Below, piece after piece: positions 25,513-34,140 of a stretch of 64,000 nucleotides of DNA. Source of the stretch: Thioclava atlantica (lineage in GTDB: Bacteria; Pseudomonadota; Alphaproteobacteria; Rhodobacterales; Rhodobacteraceae); NCBI RefSeq assembly GCF_000737065.1, contig NZ_AQRC01000002.1, forward strand, positions 62,001-126,000, written 5' to 3'. The notes beneath the pieces were generated by a model. That model ran no database searches. It saw only the letters and a list, made by a program, of their open reading frames with translations, and was not told the origin of the DNA. The stretch's first letter is position 1; every line of letters begins with the position of its first letter. Made by a program: the position numbers and the translations under genes.

Positions 25513-27029
25513 TCCGCAGCCTCCTTCGCGGTGGCAAAATCGTCGGGGAAATGGGTCAGGGCCGACATCACGGGATAGGGCGTGAAGCCGCCAAGCGCGC
25601 AGAGCGAGCCATCCCGCATCGTGTCGCACAGATCGGTGAGCAGCGCCGGAGCCTGCGGATCGCCCTGCGCGATCCGGTCGATCGTCTCGACCCCGCGCAC
25701 CGCGCCGATCCGGCAGGGCGTGCATTTGCCGCAGCTCTCGACCGCGCAGAACTCCATCGCGAAGCGCGCCATCTGCAGCATGTCCGCGCTCTCGTCGAAG
25801 ACCACGAGCCCGGCGTGGCCGATCAGCCCGCCCTCGGCGTCGAATTCCTCGTAGCCGATCGCGGTGTCGAATTTCGACACCGGCATATAGGCACCAAGGG
25901 GGCCGCCGACCTGAACCGCCTTGACCGGACGTCCCGAGGCGGTGCCGCCGCCGATATAATTGACGACCTCGCCGAGGCTCATCCCGAAAGCGGTCTCGAA
26001 GAGCCCGCCACGCGCGACATTGCCTGCGATCTGGAGCGTCACCGTCCCGCGCGACCGGCCGAGGCCGAAATCGGCGTAATGCTGCGCGCCCTTCTCGAAG
26101 ATCACCGGCACCGTCGCGAGGCTGATCACGTTGTTGACCACGGTGGGTCGGCCCAGGAAGCCCTCGAGCGCAGGCAGCGGGGGCTTGGCGCGCACCACGC
26201 CGCGCTTGCCCTCGAGCGAATTGAGAAGCGAGGTCTCCTCGCCGCAGACATAGGCGCCCGCACCGACGCGGATCTCCATGTCGAAGGCACGGCCCGAGCC
26301 CAGCACATCCGAGCCCAGCACGCCTTCCGCCCGCGCGATCTCGACCGCCCGGCGCATCACCTTGATCGCATCGGGATATTCCGAGCGGATATAGACGTAG
26401 CCCCTGGTCGCGCCGACGCCGATCCCGGCGATCGCCATCCCCTCGATCAGGGTGAAGGGGTCGCCTTCCATGATCATCCGGTCCGCGAAGGTGCCGCTGT
26501 CGCCCTCGTCGGCATTGCACACGATGTATTTCTGCGGCGCCTGCGCGTCATGCACGGTCTGCCACTTGATGCCGGTGGGGAACCCTGCCCCGCCGCGCCC
26601 ACGCAGACCCGAGGTCTTCACCTCGTCCACGATCTCCTGCCCCGAAAGCCCGAGCGCGCGGCGCAGGCCCGCAAGCCCGCCATGGGCCTCGTAATCGGCC
26701 AGAGAGAGCGGGTCGATCACGCCCACGCGGGCGAAGGTCAGCCGGGTCTGGCGCCGCATCCAGTCGAGCTCCTCGACGGGCCCGAGCGCCTTGGCCCCGC
26801 TTCCCGCGAGGATCGCCGCCGCGTCGCCGGGCTCGGCCGGGCCGTAGCCGTGGCGCGCACCGTCGATCTCGACCTCGACCAGCGGTTCGAGCCAGATCAT
26901 CCCGCGCGAGCCGTTGCGCACGATCTCGAGCTCGATCCCCTGCTTCGCCGCTTCGGCCTTCAGAGCCTCGACCACGGCTTCCGCCCCGAGCGCCTTCGCG
27001 GCGCTGTCCATCGGCACCCAGATCTTCAT
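25509..27029 (-). CDS. fdsB: NAD-dependent formate dehydrogenase beta (FMN/NAD) subunit
   Basis: The 506-aa subunit is related to NuoF and reduces NAD+ with electrons from formate. After an N-terminal extension of about 130 residues come the FMN/NAD glycine-rich loops (LRGRGGAGFPTG and GAGAYVCGEETSLLNSLEG). The C-terminal 4Fe-4S motif is ESCGKCTPCRIG. It overlaps fdsG and fdsA by 4 bases each, so all are one translational unit. Confidence 0.95.
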   Translation of the reverse strand: MKIWVPMDSAAKALGAEAVVEALKAEAAKQGIELEIVRNGSRGMIWLEPLVEVEIDGARHGYGPAEPGDAAAILAGSGAKALGPVEELDWMRRQTRLTFARVGVIDPLSLADYEAHGGLAGLRRALGLSGQEIVDEVKTSGLRGRGGAGFPTGIKWQTVHDAQAPQKYIVCNADEGDSGTFADRMIMEGDPFTLIEGMAIAGIGVGATRGYVYIRSEYPDAIKVMRRAVEIARAEGVLGSDVLGSGRAFDMEIRVGAGAYVCGEETSLLNSLEGKRGVVRAKPPLPALEGFLGRPTVVNNVISLATVPVIFEKGAQHYADFGLGRSRGTVTLQIAGNVARGGLFETAFGMSLGEVVNYIGGGTASGRPVKAVQVGGPLGAYMPVSKFDTAIGYEEFDAEGGLIGHAGLVVFDESADMLQMARFAMEFCAVESCGKCTPCRIGAVRGVETIDRIAQGDPQAPALLTDLCDTMRDGSLCALGGFTPYPVMSALTHFPDDFATAKEAAE

Positions 27030-27502
27030 GCCCGCGCCTCCTCGATCATCGCCTCGATCTTCGCGTCATCGACCCGGCCCACGACACGGTCGTCGATCAT
27101 CGCGGCAGGCGCGCAAGCGCACAGGCCGAGGCAATAGACCGGCTCCACCGTCACGGCGCCATCCGCCGAGGTGCCATGCCAGTCGAGCCCGAGCTTTTTC
27201 AGCGTGGCCTCGGCCAGAGCCGCGCCGCCCACCGACTGGCAGGCCTCGGCGCGGCAGATCTTGAGGACATGCCGTCCGGCGGGCGCCTTGCGGAAGTCGT
27301 GATAGAACGAGATCACCCCGTGCAATTCGGCGCGGGTGATGTTGAGCGCGTCGCAGATCGGCTGATGGGCCTCGGCGGGCACGAAGCCGAACGCCTCCTG
27401 AAGGGCGTGCAGCATCGGCAGCAGCGGGCCTTCGAGACCGCGATGGGCCTCGATGATCTGCGCGATCTCGTCGGCAGTAATTTCGGACCTGGCTGTGGGC
27501 AT
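27026..27502 (-). CDS. fdsG: NAD-dependent formate dehydrogenase gamma (2Fe-2S) subunit
   Basis: The 158-aa subunit is NuoE-like with a thioredoxin-like [2Fe-2S] fold; the cluster cysteines are in CRAEAC and CLGLCAC. It is the first gene of the fds operon and links to fdsB by an ATGA overlap. A good AGGAGG ribosome site precedes the ATG. The 89 bases upstream carry repeats that may be LysR operator sites. Confidence 0.94.
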   Translation of the reverse strand: MPTARSEITADEIAQIIEAHRGLEGPLLPMLHALQEAFGFVPAEAHQPICDALNITRAELHGVISFYHDFRKAPAGRHVLKICRAEACQSVGGAALAEATLKKLGLDWHGTSADGAVTVEPVYCLGLCACAPAAMIDDRVVGRVDDAKIEAMIEEARA

Positions 27503-27550
27503 GGCTGAGTCGTCCTCCTTTCGGAATACAATCGGATACCGAACGCATTC

Positions 27551-27595
27551 CGATCAATAACGGCGTCCCGTCGAGCGATCAGGATTTCCGATCAA
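27551..27595 (-). promoter_or_regulatory. Candidate LysR operator upstream of fdsG
   Basis: CGATCA (TGATCG on the minus strand) occurs three times, at 27551, 27576 and 27590. The last two form a GATC-N9-GATC dyad (27577-27593) containing a T-N11-A LysR-type core. The same hexamer recurs twice upstream of the LysR gene itself. Binding by the adjacent LysR protein is inferred. Confidence 0.4.
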
Positions 27596-28479
27596 ACGGG
27601 GCCTTCAAGACGCGCCGCCTCCGAATGAAGCGCCTCGAGAACGGGGGTGCGCGGATCGCGATGCGGCAGCACCAGCCCGACCCGGTAGCCCTTGCCCACA
27701 CCATCGAGCGGAACCAGCGACAGCCCCCGGCCCTGCGCGAGGAACCGCGCGATATCGTTGGGCAGCACCGTCACACAGCGCCCCGAGGCCACGCTCGAGA
27801 CCAGCGCGATGATCGAGTTGGACTCGATGAAGGTGTGCGGCTCGGCGCCGTTCTCGGCGAGTCTCTGATTGATGATACGCCTGTTTTGCATGTCGGGGGT
27901 CAAAAGCGCGAGAGCGACCCCATCGAGCTCCCCCCAGGCGACCTTGGCGCGGGCCGAAAGCGGCGAGCCCTGCGCGCAGACCAGCACGTAATCTTCCTCG
28001 TAGAGCGGCAATGTATCGACGCGCCCCAGCGGTTCGTTGTCGAGATAGGAAATCCCGGCATCGGCTTCGAAGCTTTCGAGCATCGCGAGGATCTCGCGCG
28101 AGTTGCGCGACAGGATGGTAAAGCGTACCCGCGGATGACGTTCGGAAAACCGCGAGGAAAGCTGCGCGGCCCAGGTGAGCGCGGTCGGGATCACCGCGAG
28201 GCGGATCTCTCCGGACAGGCCGTGGCGCTTGGCGCGCATCTCGTCGCGCAGCTGGCGCGTGTCGCCGACGATGCGTTGCGCCCAGACGAGCGCCGCCTGC
28301 CCCTCGGGCGTGAGCCCTCCGAAGCGCGAGCCGCGAAAGACGAGCTGCACCCCGAGCTGCTCCTCGAGCTGCTTGATGCCGGCCGAGAGCGTGGGCTGCG
28401 AGATATTGAGGCTTTGCGCCGCGCGCCCGAAATGGCTCTCCCGGGTCAGAGCGATGAACATTTCGAGCTTGTCGAGCAT
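27592..28479 (-). CDS. LysR-family regulator of formate dehydrogenase genes
   Basis: The 295-aa protein has a LysR N-terminal winged helix (MLDKLEMFIALTRESHFGRAAQSLNISQPTLS) and a periplasmic-binding-like effector domain. It lies immediately upstream of fdsG in the same direction. In other bacteria an fds operon is accompanied by a LysR regulator responding to formate, so it is probably the local activator or repressor. Here it is not divergent from the operon. The shared TGATCG repeats support autoregulation plus operon control. Confidence 0.9.
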   Translation of the reverse strand: MLDKLEMFIALTRESHFGRAAQSLNISQPTLSAGIKQLEEQLGVQLVFRGSRFGGLTPEGQAALVWAQRIVGDTRQLRDEMRAKRHGLSGEIRLAVIPTALTWAAQLSSRFSERHPRVRFTILSRNSREILAMLESFEADAGISYLDNEPLGRVDTLPLYEEDYVLVCAQGSPLSARAKVAWGELDGVALALLTPDMQNRRIINQRLAENGAEPHTFIESNSIIALVSSVASGRCVTVLPNDIARFLAQGRGLSLVPLDGVGKGYRVGLVLPHRDPRTPVLEALHSEAARLEGPV

Positions 28480-28489
28480 GATAGATATT

Positions 28490-28518
28490 TCCGATCAGAA
28501 ATTCGTTTCTCGATCAGA
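28490..28518 (-). promoter_or_regulatory. Candidate operator upstream of the LysR gene
   Basis: A direct repeat CGATCAG occurs at 28492-28498 and 28511-28517, just upstream of the LysR start at 28479. It shares the hexamer found three times before fdsG, fitting autoregulation. Confidence 0.4.
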
Positions 28519-28545
28519 TTTACCGCCTGACCGTTCAAGCGGCAA

Positions 28546-28575
28546 GCCGGGGCGCCGCCTGCGCGGCGCCCCGGC
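28546..28575 (-). terminator. Terminator-like hairpin after the OFA-type MFS gene
   Basis: A perfect 13-bp inverted repeat (GCCGGGGCGCCGC / GCGGCGCCCCGGC, 4-base loop) starts 7 bases after the stop of the MFS gene. It has no long T-run, but its strength makes it the best terminator candidate in the window. Confidence 0.7.
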
Positions 28576-28581
28576 AGAGGC

Positions 28582-30318
28582 TTACTCGCCCGGAACCGCT
28601 TCGACGTCGTTGTGATCGAAGGCAGGCTCTTCGTGGTGGTGATGCTCCTTCACCGGGCGCATGAAGAGGTTCGCGAAGAACGCGACGACCAGCAGCGCCG
28701 CCATGCAATACATGGTGGTGTTGTAGAGGCTCGGCGTCGGATCGATCGTGCCCTGCGGCGCGATCTCCATCAGCTTCGCGATCGTCACCGTCTTGGCCGC
28801 GACCAGCTCGTTGATCTGCGACAGCGGCGCGCCGAACTTCTGCGCGAAGGCCGCCGGATCGACCTTCGAGGCGAGATCCGAGATCGCGTTGTTCACCGAC
28901 ATCTGCCGCAGCGAGGTGATCGCGAGCGGTCCGAGCACACCGGCCGTCGACCAGGCGGTGAGGATGCGGCCGTGGATGCCGCCGACATGCATCGTGCCGA
29001 AGATATCGGCCAGATACGCCGGGATCGTCGCGAAGCCGCCGCCATACATCGAGAAGATGATCATCGTCGCGGCGTAGAAGCCCACGAGATAGATGATCGA
29101 GGGATGCGAGGCCGTGGCCGAGGCGAAATAGGGGATCGACAGGTACAGGATCGTGCCGAGCACGAAGAAGCACATATAGGTCGCCTTGCGCCCGATGAAG
29201 TCCGAGGTCGAGGCCCAGAAGAACCGCCCCACCATGTTGAAGACCGAAATCATCAAAACGTAGGTCGAGGCGAAGGCGGCGGTCACCACCAGCGGCATCA
29301 CCGAGCCGAAGATCTCCGACATCATGGTCTTGGCGACGCCGATCACGCCGATGCCCGCGGTCACGTTGAAGCACAGCATCAGCCACATCTGCCAGAATTG
29401 CGGCGTCTTGAGCGCCTGGTCGATATGGACGTTGTTGCGCGTCACGAGGCCCGAGGCCACGGGTTTCGGCGTCCAGCCCGCAGGCTTCCAACCCTCGGCC
29501 GGCACGCGATACTGGAACGAGGCGAAGAGCATCACGACGAAATAGACGATGCCGAGCGTCAGGAAGGTCTGCGCGGCGCCGGTATTGCCCGAGCCCACCA
29601 CATAGACGCCCGCCTGCCCGCCGAAATCGGCAGCCTGCGTGGCGGTGGCGACGACGACCTCGACCTTGCCGGCCGCGGTCTGCGCGAAGACCCGGCCGTT
29701 CTCGACCACGGTCTGCACGGCATCCTTCGCGCCGAGGAAGGTCGGGGCCTTCGAATAGAGCGAGAGCAGCCAGCCATTGAGCGGGGCGCCGATCATCGCG
29801 CCGCCGCCGAAGCCCATGATCGCCATGCCCGTCGCCATGCCGCGGCGGTCCGGGAACCAGCGGATCAGGGTCGAGACCGGCGAGACGTAGCCGAGACCGA
29901 GGCCCGCACCGCCGAGCACCCCGTAGCCGAGATAAAGGAGCCAGAGCTGATGGCTCGCGATCCCGAAGGAGCCGATGATGAAGCCGCCGCCCCAGAGGAA
30001 GGCCGCGACGACGCCGACCATGCGCGGGCCGACATCTTCGAGCCACTTGCCCGCGAAGGCCGCGGCCAGGCCGAGGAAGACGATCGCGACCGAGAAGATC
30101 CAGACGACCGAGCTGAGGCTCCAGTCCTCGGCGGCCGGCGCGACCACGCCGAGCTGGCGCGTCAGCGGCGGGTTGAACACCGACCACGCATAGACCGAGC
30201 CGATGCACAGGTGAATGGCGATCGAAGCCGGCGGGACCCGCCAGCGGTTGTAACCGGGTTCGGCGACAATGCGCTCCTTGTGCAGGAGCGCAAGCACGCC
30301 ACCAGACGTGTTGCTCAT
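28582..30318 (-). CDS. OFA-family (oxalate/formate antiporter type) MFS transporter
   Basis: The 578-aa protein has 12 predicted spans with OFA-type motifs near the N-terminus (HLCIGSVYAWSVFNPPLTRQLGVV and GYGVLGGAGLGLGYVSPVSTLIRWFPDRRGMATG). Compared with OxlT (about 420 aa) it has a long insert near residues 190-260 and a C-terminal tail with four consecutive histidines. GGGAGG precedes the ATG at 30318. Its place beside the formate dehydrogenase cluster suggests formate or a related monocarboxylate as substrate. The two-component genes just upstream may control it. Confidence 0.87.
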   Translation of the reverse strand: MSNTSGGVLALLHKERIVAEPGYNRWRVPPASIAIHLCIGSVYAWSVFNPPLTRQLGVVAPAAEDWSLSSVVWIFSVAIVFLGLAAAFAGKWLEDVGPRMVGVVAAFLWGGGFIIGSFGIASHQLWLLYLGYGVLGGAGLGLGYVSPVSTLIRWFPDRRGMATGMAIMGFGGGAMIGAPLNGWLLSLYSKAPTFLGAKDAVQTVVENGRVFAQTAAGKVEVVVATATQAADFGGQAGVYVVGSGNTGAAQTFLTLGIVYFVVMLFASFQYRVPAEGWKPAGWTPKPVASGLVTRNNVHIDQALKTPQFWQMWLMLCFNVTAGIGVIGVAKTMMSEIFGSVMPLVVTAAFASTYVLMISVFNMVGRFFWASTSDFIGRKATYMCFFVLGTILYLSIPYFASATASHPSIIYLVGFYAATMIIFSMYGGGFATIPAYLADIFGTMHVGGIHGRILTAWSTAGVLGPLAITSLRQMSVNNAISDLASKVDPAAFAQKFGAPLSQINELVAAKTVTIAKLMEIAPQGTIDPTPSLYNTTMYCMAALLVVAFFANLFMRPVKEHHHHEEPAFDHNDVEAVPGE

Positions 30319-30572
30319 GCTATTTCCTCCCAATGCGTTCCCTCCGGCGACCGCCTCGAACGGGCGATGCGCGGGCGGCATGCGACCGCATGCCGCGACA
30401 ATGGAAGCTATGGGACGATTGAGAAGTCAAGAATTTTTAACTATATTTCTCAATAGCTTAAGGCGACTTCTTGTCCCGAAATACTCCCCGCATCACCGGA
30501 ATATGGGACATTTTGACCCGACGCCTCTCCCGAGGGCGTCCCGAATGCCCCATTCTGTCCCTGACGCAGTTG
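30319..30572 (-). promoter_or_regulatory. Promoter/operator region of the OFA-type MFS gene
   Basis: This 254-base gap has an AT-rich core (30419-30460) and several ordered repeats. They are a perfect 10-bp palindrome GCGGCATGCG/CGCATGCCGC (30375-30396), an inverted repeat ATTGAGAA/TTCTCAAT (30419-30426, 30447-30454), and GGGACA or its complement at 30472-30477, 30505-30510 and 30556-30561. TTGACT on the minus strand (30430-30425) is a possible -35. No sigma-54 -24/-12 element was found. The repeats may bind the adjacent response regulator. Confidence 0.4.
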
Positions 30573-32531
30573 TCAGCCGCGGCGCGCGGCGGGCAGGAAG
30601 ATCGTGAAGCGGCTGCCCTCGCCGGGTTCCGAGGCGGCGGAAATCCGCCCACCCGCGCGACTCACGAGCTGCTGGCTGATCGACAGGCCGAGCCCCGTTC
30701 CCTGCGCCCGCTTGGTGGTGAAGAACGGATCGAAGATCCGCCCGAGCACCTCGGGCGACATCCCCGCGCCGCTATCGGCGACCACGATCTCCACGCCGCC
30801 CGCGACATCGCGCACCGACACCGCGAGCCGCCCGCCCTCGGGCATCGCATGCGCGGCGTTTAGGATCAGGTTCACCAGCACCTGCTGCAATTCGGTGCGC
30901 GACATCAGCACCTGCGCCTCGCTCTCGAGATGCTTCTCGGTCGCGATCCCGGCGCTTTCTATCTGGTGGCGCGTGAGCACGAGGCAGTCATTGACCACCT
31001 CGGCGGGGCTGATCAGGTTGGCCGAGCCGGAATATTCCTCGGGCCGGGCGAATTGCAGAAGCTTCGAGACGATCACCCCGATCCGGTAGACCTGATCGTC
31101 GATCAGCCGGAACTCGTCGGAGACCTTCTCGACATCCCGGCCCAGGGTCTCGCGCGCGAGATCGAGATTGCCCTGGATCACCGCGACGGGGTTGTTGATC
31201 TCATGCGCCACCGAGGCGGTGATCTCGCCCACCGCGGCAAGCTTTTCCGACATCACCAGCCGCTCGGTCGTCTGTTCGAGCTGCCGGTTGGCCGCGCGCA
31301 GATCGGCGGTGCGTTCCTCGACCTTCGCCTCGAGGCTCTCGGCCCAGTCGCGCAGCTCTCGGTCGCGCGCCTGCAACTGGTCGAGCAGATCGTCGAGATG
31401 GGCGGCGACCTGCGTGATCTCGCCGCCATCCTGATCGGGGCGGTTGCGCGCGGTCAGATCGCCCGCCTCCACCTGCGCGATGGTCCGGGTCATTCCTTCG
31501 AGCGGCCGGAAGATATGCCCCGCCCATCTGAGGAAGATCGGGACCGAGGCGAGCGCGATGAACAGGAAGGCCGCCGAGAGCGTGAAGACCGAGCTGCGCT
31601 TGGCCTGACGGAAGGGCGCTTCGAGAAAGCCGACATAGAGCATCCCCACTCGCGTGCCGCGGCTGTCGAGGATCGGCTCGTAACCCGAGATGTACCAGTC
31701 ATTGACCACGAAGGCCCGGTCGAGCCAGGTCTGCCCCTCCCCCAGAACCTTCGCGCGCACTGCCGAGGAAACGCGGGTGCCAAGCGCGCGGGCGCCCTCG
31801 AAGAGCCGCACATTGGTCGAGACCCGGACATCGTCGAGAAACAGCGTCGCGGTCCCCTTGGAGCCCTCGGGCAGGCTCTGGTCGCGGTAGACGAGCGCGT
31901 TGATCGTGTCGATGAAGTGAAGGTTGCGGTTGAGAAGCGTGCCGCCCACCAGCGCCGCGCGCTGGCCGTCGGGCAATGTCACGGGGGCGGCGGCATGGAT
32001 CACCATCCCGCGTGTCTCGACGGTGCGCTCGGTGGGCGCGGCGGCCCGGGTCGGCACCAAAGGCACCTCGGCGCGCGCGGCAAGGCCCGGATCGCGCGCA
32101 TCGAGCTGCGCCGACGACATGATATCGACCGCGCTCTTCCATTTGCCCCCGAGCGCCGCGCGGATCACCGGCCAGTCGGTCAAGGTGCCTCCCGCCCCGC
32201 TCCGCGCGATATAGAGGAAATCGAGGCCGAGCCGCGCTTTCTCGCGCGCGAGATAGGTGTCCGGGGCGCCCGCGCGCAGCGCCTCTTCGAGCGCGGCCGA
32301 CCGCGCCACCGCGTCCACGCGCTCGCCCGAGGTCTCGATCAACCGTCCGAGATACTGATCGGCAATGGTGAGATCGCCATTGACCTTGTTGATCAGGATC
32401 GTGTCGAGCTTCTGCGACCAGCGCCAGATCGTCGCGCCCAGCATCAGCGGCAGCAGGACGAGCATCGGCAGAAGCGCGATCACCAAGAGCCGCACGCGCA
32501 CCGAACTTGTCAGACGGGAGCGCCGCGCCAC
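30573..32531 (-). CDS. Membrane sensor histidine kinase with extracytoplasmic Cache-type domain
   Basis: The 652-aa kinase has a first membrane span at about 15-37 and a large periplasmic sensor region of some 275 residues of Cache type. A second span lies near 315-335, followed by HAMP, a coiled coil (RDRELRDWAESLEAKVEERTADLRAANRQL) and HisKA with the phospho-acceptor in VAHEINNPVAV. The HATPase domain has NLILNAAHAMPEGG, DSGAGM and GTGLGLSIS. Its start is 3 bases after the stop of the response-regulator gene. DctB-type architecture suggests sensing of a small carboxylate. Confidence 0.92.
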   Translation of the reverse strand: MARRSRLTSSVRVRLLVIALLPMLVLLPLMLGATIWRWSQKLDTILINKVNGDLTIADQYLGRLIETSGERVDAVARSAALEEALRAGAPDTYLAREKARLGLDFLYIARSGAGGTLTDWPVIRAALGGKWKSAVDIMSSAQLDARDPGLAARAEVPLVPTRAAAPTERTVETRGMVIHAAAPVTLPDGQRAALVGGTLLNRNLHFIDTINALVYRDQSLPEGSKGTATLFLDDVRVSTNVRLFEGARALGTRVSSAVRAKVLGEGQTWLDRAFVVNDWYISGYEPILDSRGTRVGMLYVGFLEAPFRQAKRSSVFTLSAAFLFIALASVPIFLRWAGHIFRPLEGMTRTIAQVEAGDLTARNRPDQDGGEITQVAAHLDDLLDQLQARDRELRDWAESLEAKVEERTADLRAANRQLEQTTERLVMSEKLAAVGEITASVAHEINNPVAVIQGNLDLARETLGRDVEKVSDEFRLIDDQVYRIGVIVSKLLQFARPEEYSGSANLISPAEVVNDCLVLTRHQIESAGIATEKHLESEAQVLMSRTELQQVLVNLILNAAHAMPEGGRLAVSVRDVAGGVEIVVADSGAGMSPEVLGRIFDPFFTTKRAQGTGLGLSISQQLVSRAGGRISAASEPGEGSRFTIFLPAARRG

Positions 32532-32534
32532 CGC

Positions 32535-33893
32535 TCAGAGCCCCCAGGAGGCGATCTTGCGGTCGATCGTCTTGCGCGAGACGCCCAGTTGCCGCGCCGC
32601 CTCGCTGCGATTGCCGCCCACCGCCTCGAGCGCGCGCAGGATCTCGCGCCGCTCGATCTCCTCGAGCGGCGTGATGTGCTCGGCCAACGGCACGGGCCCC
32701 AGCGTCTCGAGCGGGAAGCGTCCGAAGATCAGCGAGCGTTCGATGAAGTTGCGCAGCTCGCGGATGTTGCCGGGCCAGTCATGGCGCAGCATCGCCGAGC
32801 GTACCGGCTGAGGGATCTCGAGCGCGGGCAGTTGCAGCCCCGCCGCCAGCTCGCCGATGAAGAGCTCGGCCAGTTCCAGCACATCCGTGCCCCGCTCGCG
32901 CAGCGGCGGCATCTCGATCTCGAGCACGTTGATGCGGAACAGCAGATCCTCGCGGAACCGCCCCTGTTCGACCGCGCGGCGCAGGGGCGTGCTCGAGGAC
33001 ATCACGAAACGCATGTCGAGCTGGATGTCGCGTTCGGTCCCGACGGGCCGGACCTTCCCGTCTTCGAGCACCCGGAGCAGCGCGCTTTGCGCCGCCGGGC
33101 TCAGCTCGGCCACCTCGTCGAGAAAGACGGTTCCGCCCATCGCCGAGGCCAGCAGCCCCTCGCGGCCCGATGTCGCTCCGGGAAAGGCGCCGGGCGCATG
33201 GCCGAAAAGCTCGAACTCGATCATGTCGGCCGGGATCGATCCGCACTGGATCGGCACGAAGGGCGCGCCGGCGCGGCCCGAGCGCGCATGAAGGTGACGC
33301 GCCGCCACCTCCTTGCCGGTGCCCGAGGCCCCGGTGATCAGAACCGGCGTCGAGACATTGGCGATCCGCTCGAGCACCGCGCGGATCTCGTGGACAGCCG
33401 GAGAGTCCCCGATCAGTTCGTGCCGTCGCCTGCGGCCGATATCGGTCTCTTCGAGTTCGCGCTTGAGCAGCATGTTCTCGCGCCTGAGCCGCGCCATCTC
33501 GAGGGAACGGCGCAGCGCATTCAGGATCTGGTTCGAGCGGAAGGGCTTGAGCACGAAATCCGACGCCCCCGCCCGCAAGGCGTCGATCGCGGTCTGCAGA
33601 TCGGCATAGGCGGTGATCAGGATCGTGTCCGTCACCCCGCCCTCGCGGCGCTGATCGGCCAGCCAGTCGAGCCCCTTCTGCCCCGGCATGATATTGTCGA
33701 GGATCATCACGTCGTATTGGCGCGATTTCAGCCGCTCGGCGGCCTCCACCGTGGTCCCCGCCTCGTCGACGATGCGGCAAAGCGGCTTGAGCGTCTTGAC
33801 GAGGAAATGGCGCATCCCCGGCTCGTCATCGACAATCAGAATGCTCGCCTGCCCGAGCAGTCCGGACGCCTCCCCGAATCTGGTCTCCCCCAT
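32535..33893 (-). CDS. NtrC-family response regulator with altered GAFTGA loop
   Basis: The 452-aa protein has a receiver domain (acidic pocket DDE near 22, phospho-acceptor D66, K116). An AAA+ domain follows (Walker A GASGTGKE, Walker B GTVFLDEVAEL, arginine-finger region REDLLFRINVLEIEMPPLRER), then a Fis-type helix-turn-helix (GNRSEAARQLGVSRKTIDRKI). The sigma-54-contact loop reads GAFPGA at residues 225-230, with Pro replacing the key Thr of GAFTGA. That may weaken or abolish sigma-54 activation. It is paired with the histidine kinase downstream and reads toward the OFA-type MFS gene, the likely target. Confidence 0.92.
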   Translation of the reverse strand: MGETRFGEASGLLGQASILIVDDEPGMRHFLVKTLKPLCRIVDEAGTTVEAAERLKSRQYDVMILDNIMPGQKGLDWLADQRREGGVTDTILITAYADLQTAIDALRAGASDFVLKPFRSNQILNALRRSLEMARLRRENMLLKRELEETDIGRRRRHELIGDSPAVHEIRAVLERIANVSTPVLITGASGTGKEVAARHLHARSGRAGAPFVPIQCGSIPADMIEFELFGHAPGAFPGATSGREGLLASAMGGTVFLDEVAELSPAAQSALLRVLEDGKVRPVGTERDIQLDMRFVMSSSTPLRRAVEQGRFREDLLFRINVLEIEMPPLRERGTDVLELAELFIGELAAGLQLPALEIPQPVRSAMLRHDWPGNIRELRNFIERSLIFGRFPLETLGPVPLAEHITPLEEIERREILRALEAVGGNRSEAARQLGVSRKTIDRKIASWGL

Positions 33894-34140
33894 CTTGCGC
33901 TCCTCGTCGCCTCTCTCCCCCGGCCTCCGTCTTGTCGGAAAACCGCCGCAGGATCAATCGCGCAGGGGGATGTGCGGGAATGCGAGCCGCCCCCGCGCCC
34001 TTCGCGCTGCGGAAACCGCGGGGCCTCGCGCGGGCGTGATCTCATCGCACAGGCGCGGGCGAAATGCGCACTTGCGGGCGCGGGGCGTTCCGGGCGAGCG
34101 TCTTTCTCTCGCAACCGCCCGTTCAGGAGGACACCCGTTC
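33894..34140. other. Divergent promoter region, no gene
   Basis: This 247-base gap lies between the response-regulator start (minus) and the frameshifted MFS start (plus). It should hold two promoters, but neither could be assigned. No credible small gene was seen. Confidence 0.3.

Noticed and set aside
22594-25578. Plus-strand open frame of about 990 codons opposite fdsA
   Set aside because: Shadow of fdsA caused by high third-position GC; no motif in the translation.
30419-30430. FNR box in TTGAGAAGTCAA before the OFA-type MFS gene
   Set aside because: The half-sites are 4 bases apart instead of the 6 between TTGA and TCAA in TTGAT-N4-ATCAA, so the geometry is wrong.
30319-30480. Sigma-54 -24/-12 promoter for the OFA-type MFS gene
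   Set aside because: No GG-N10-GC element with a reasonable match was found on the minus strand.
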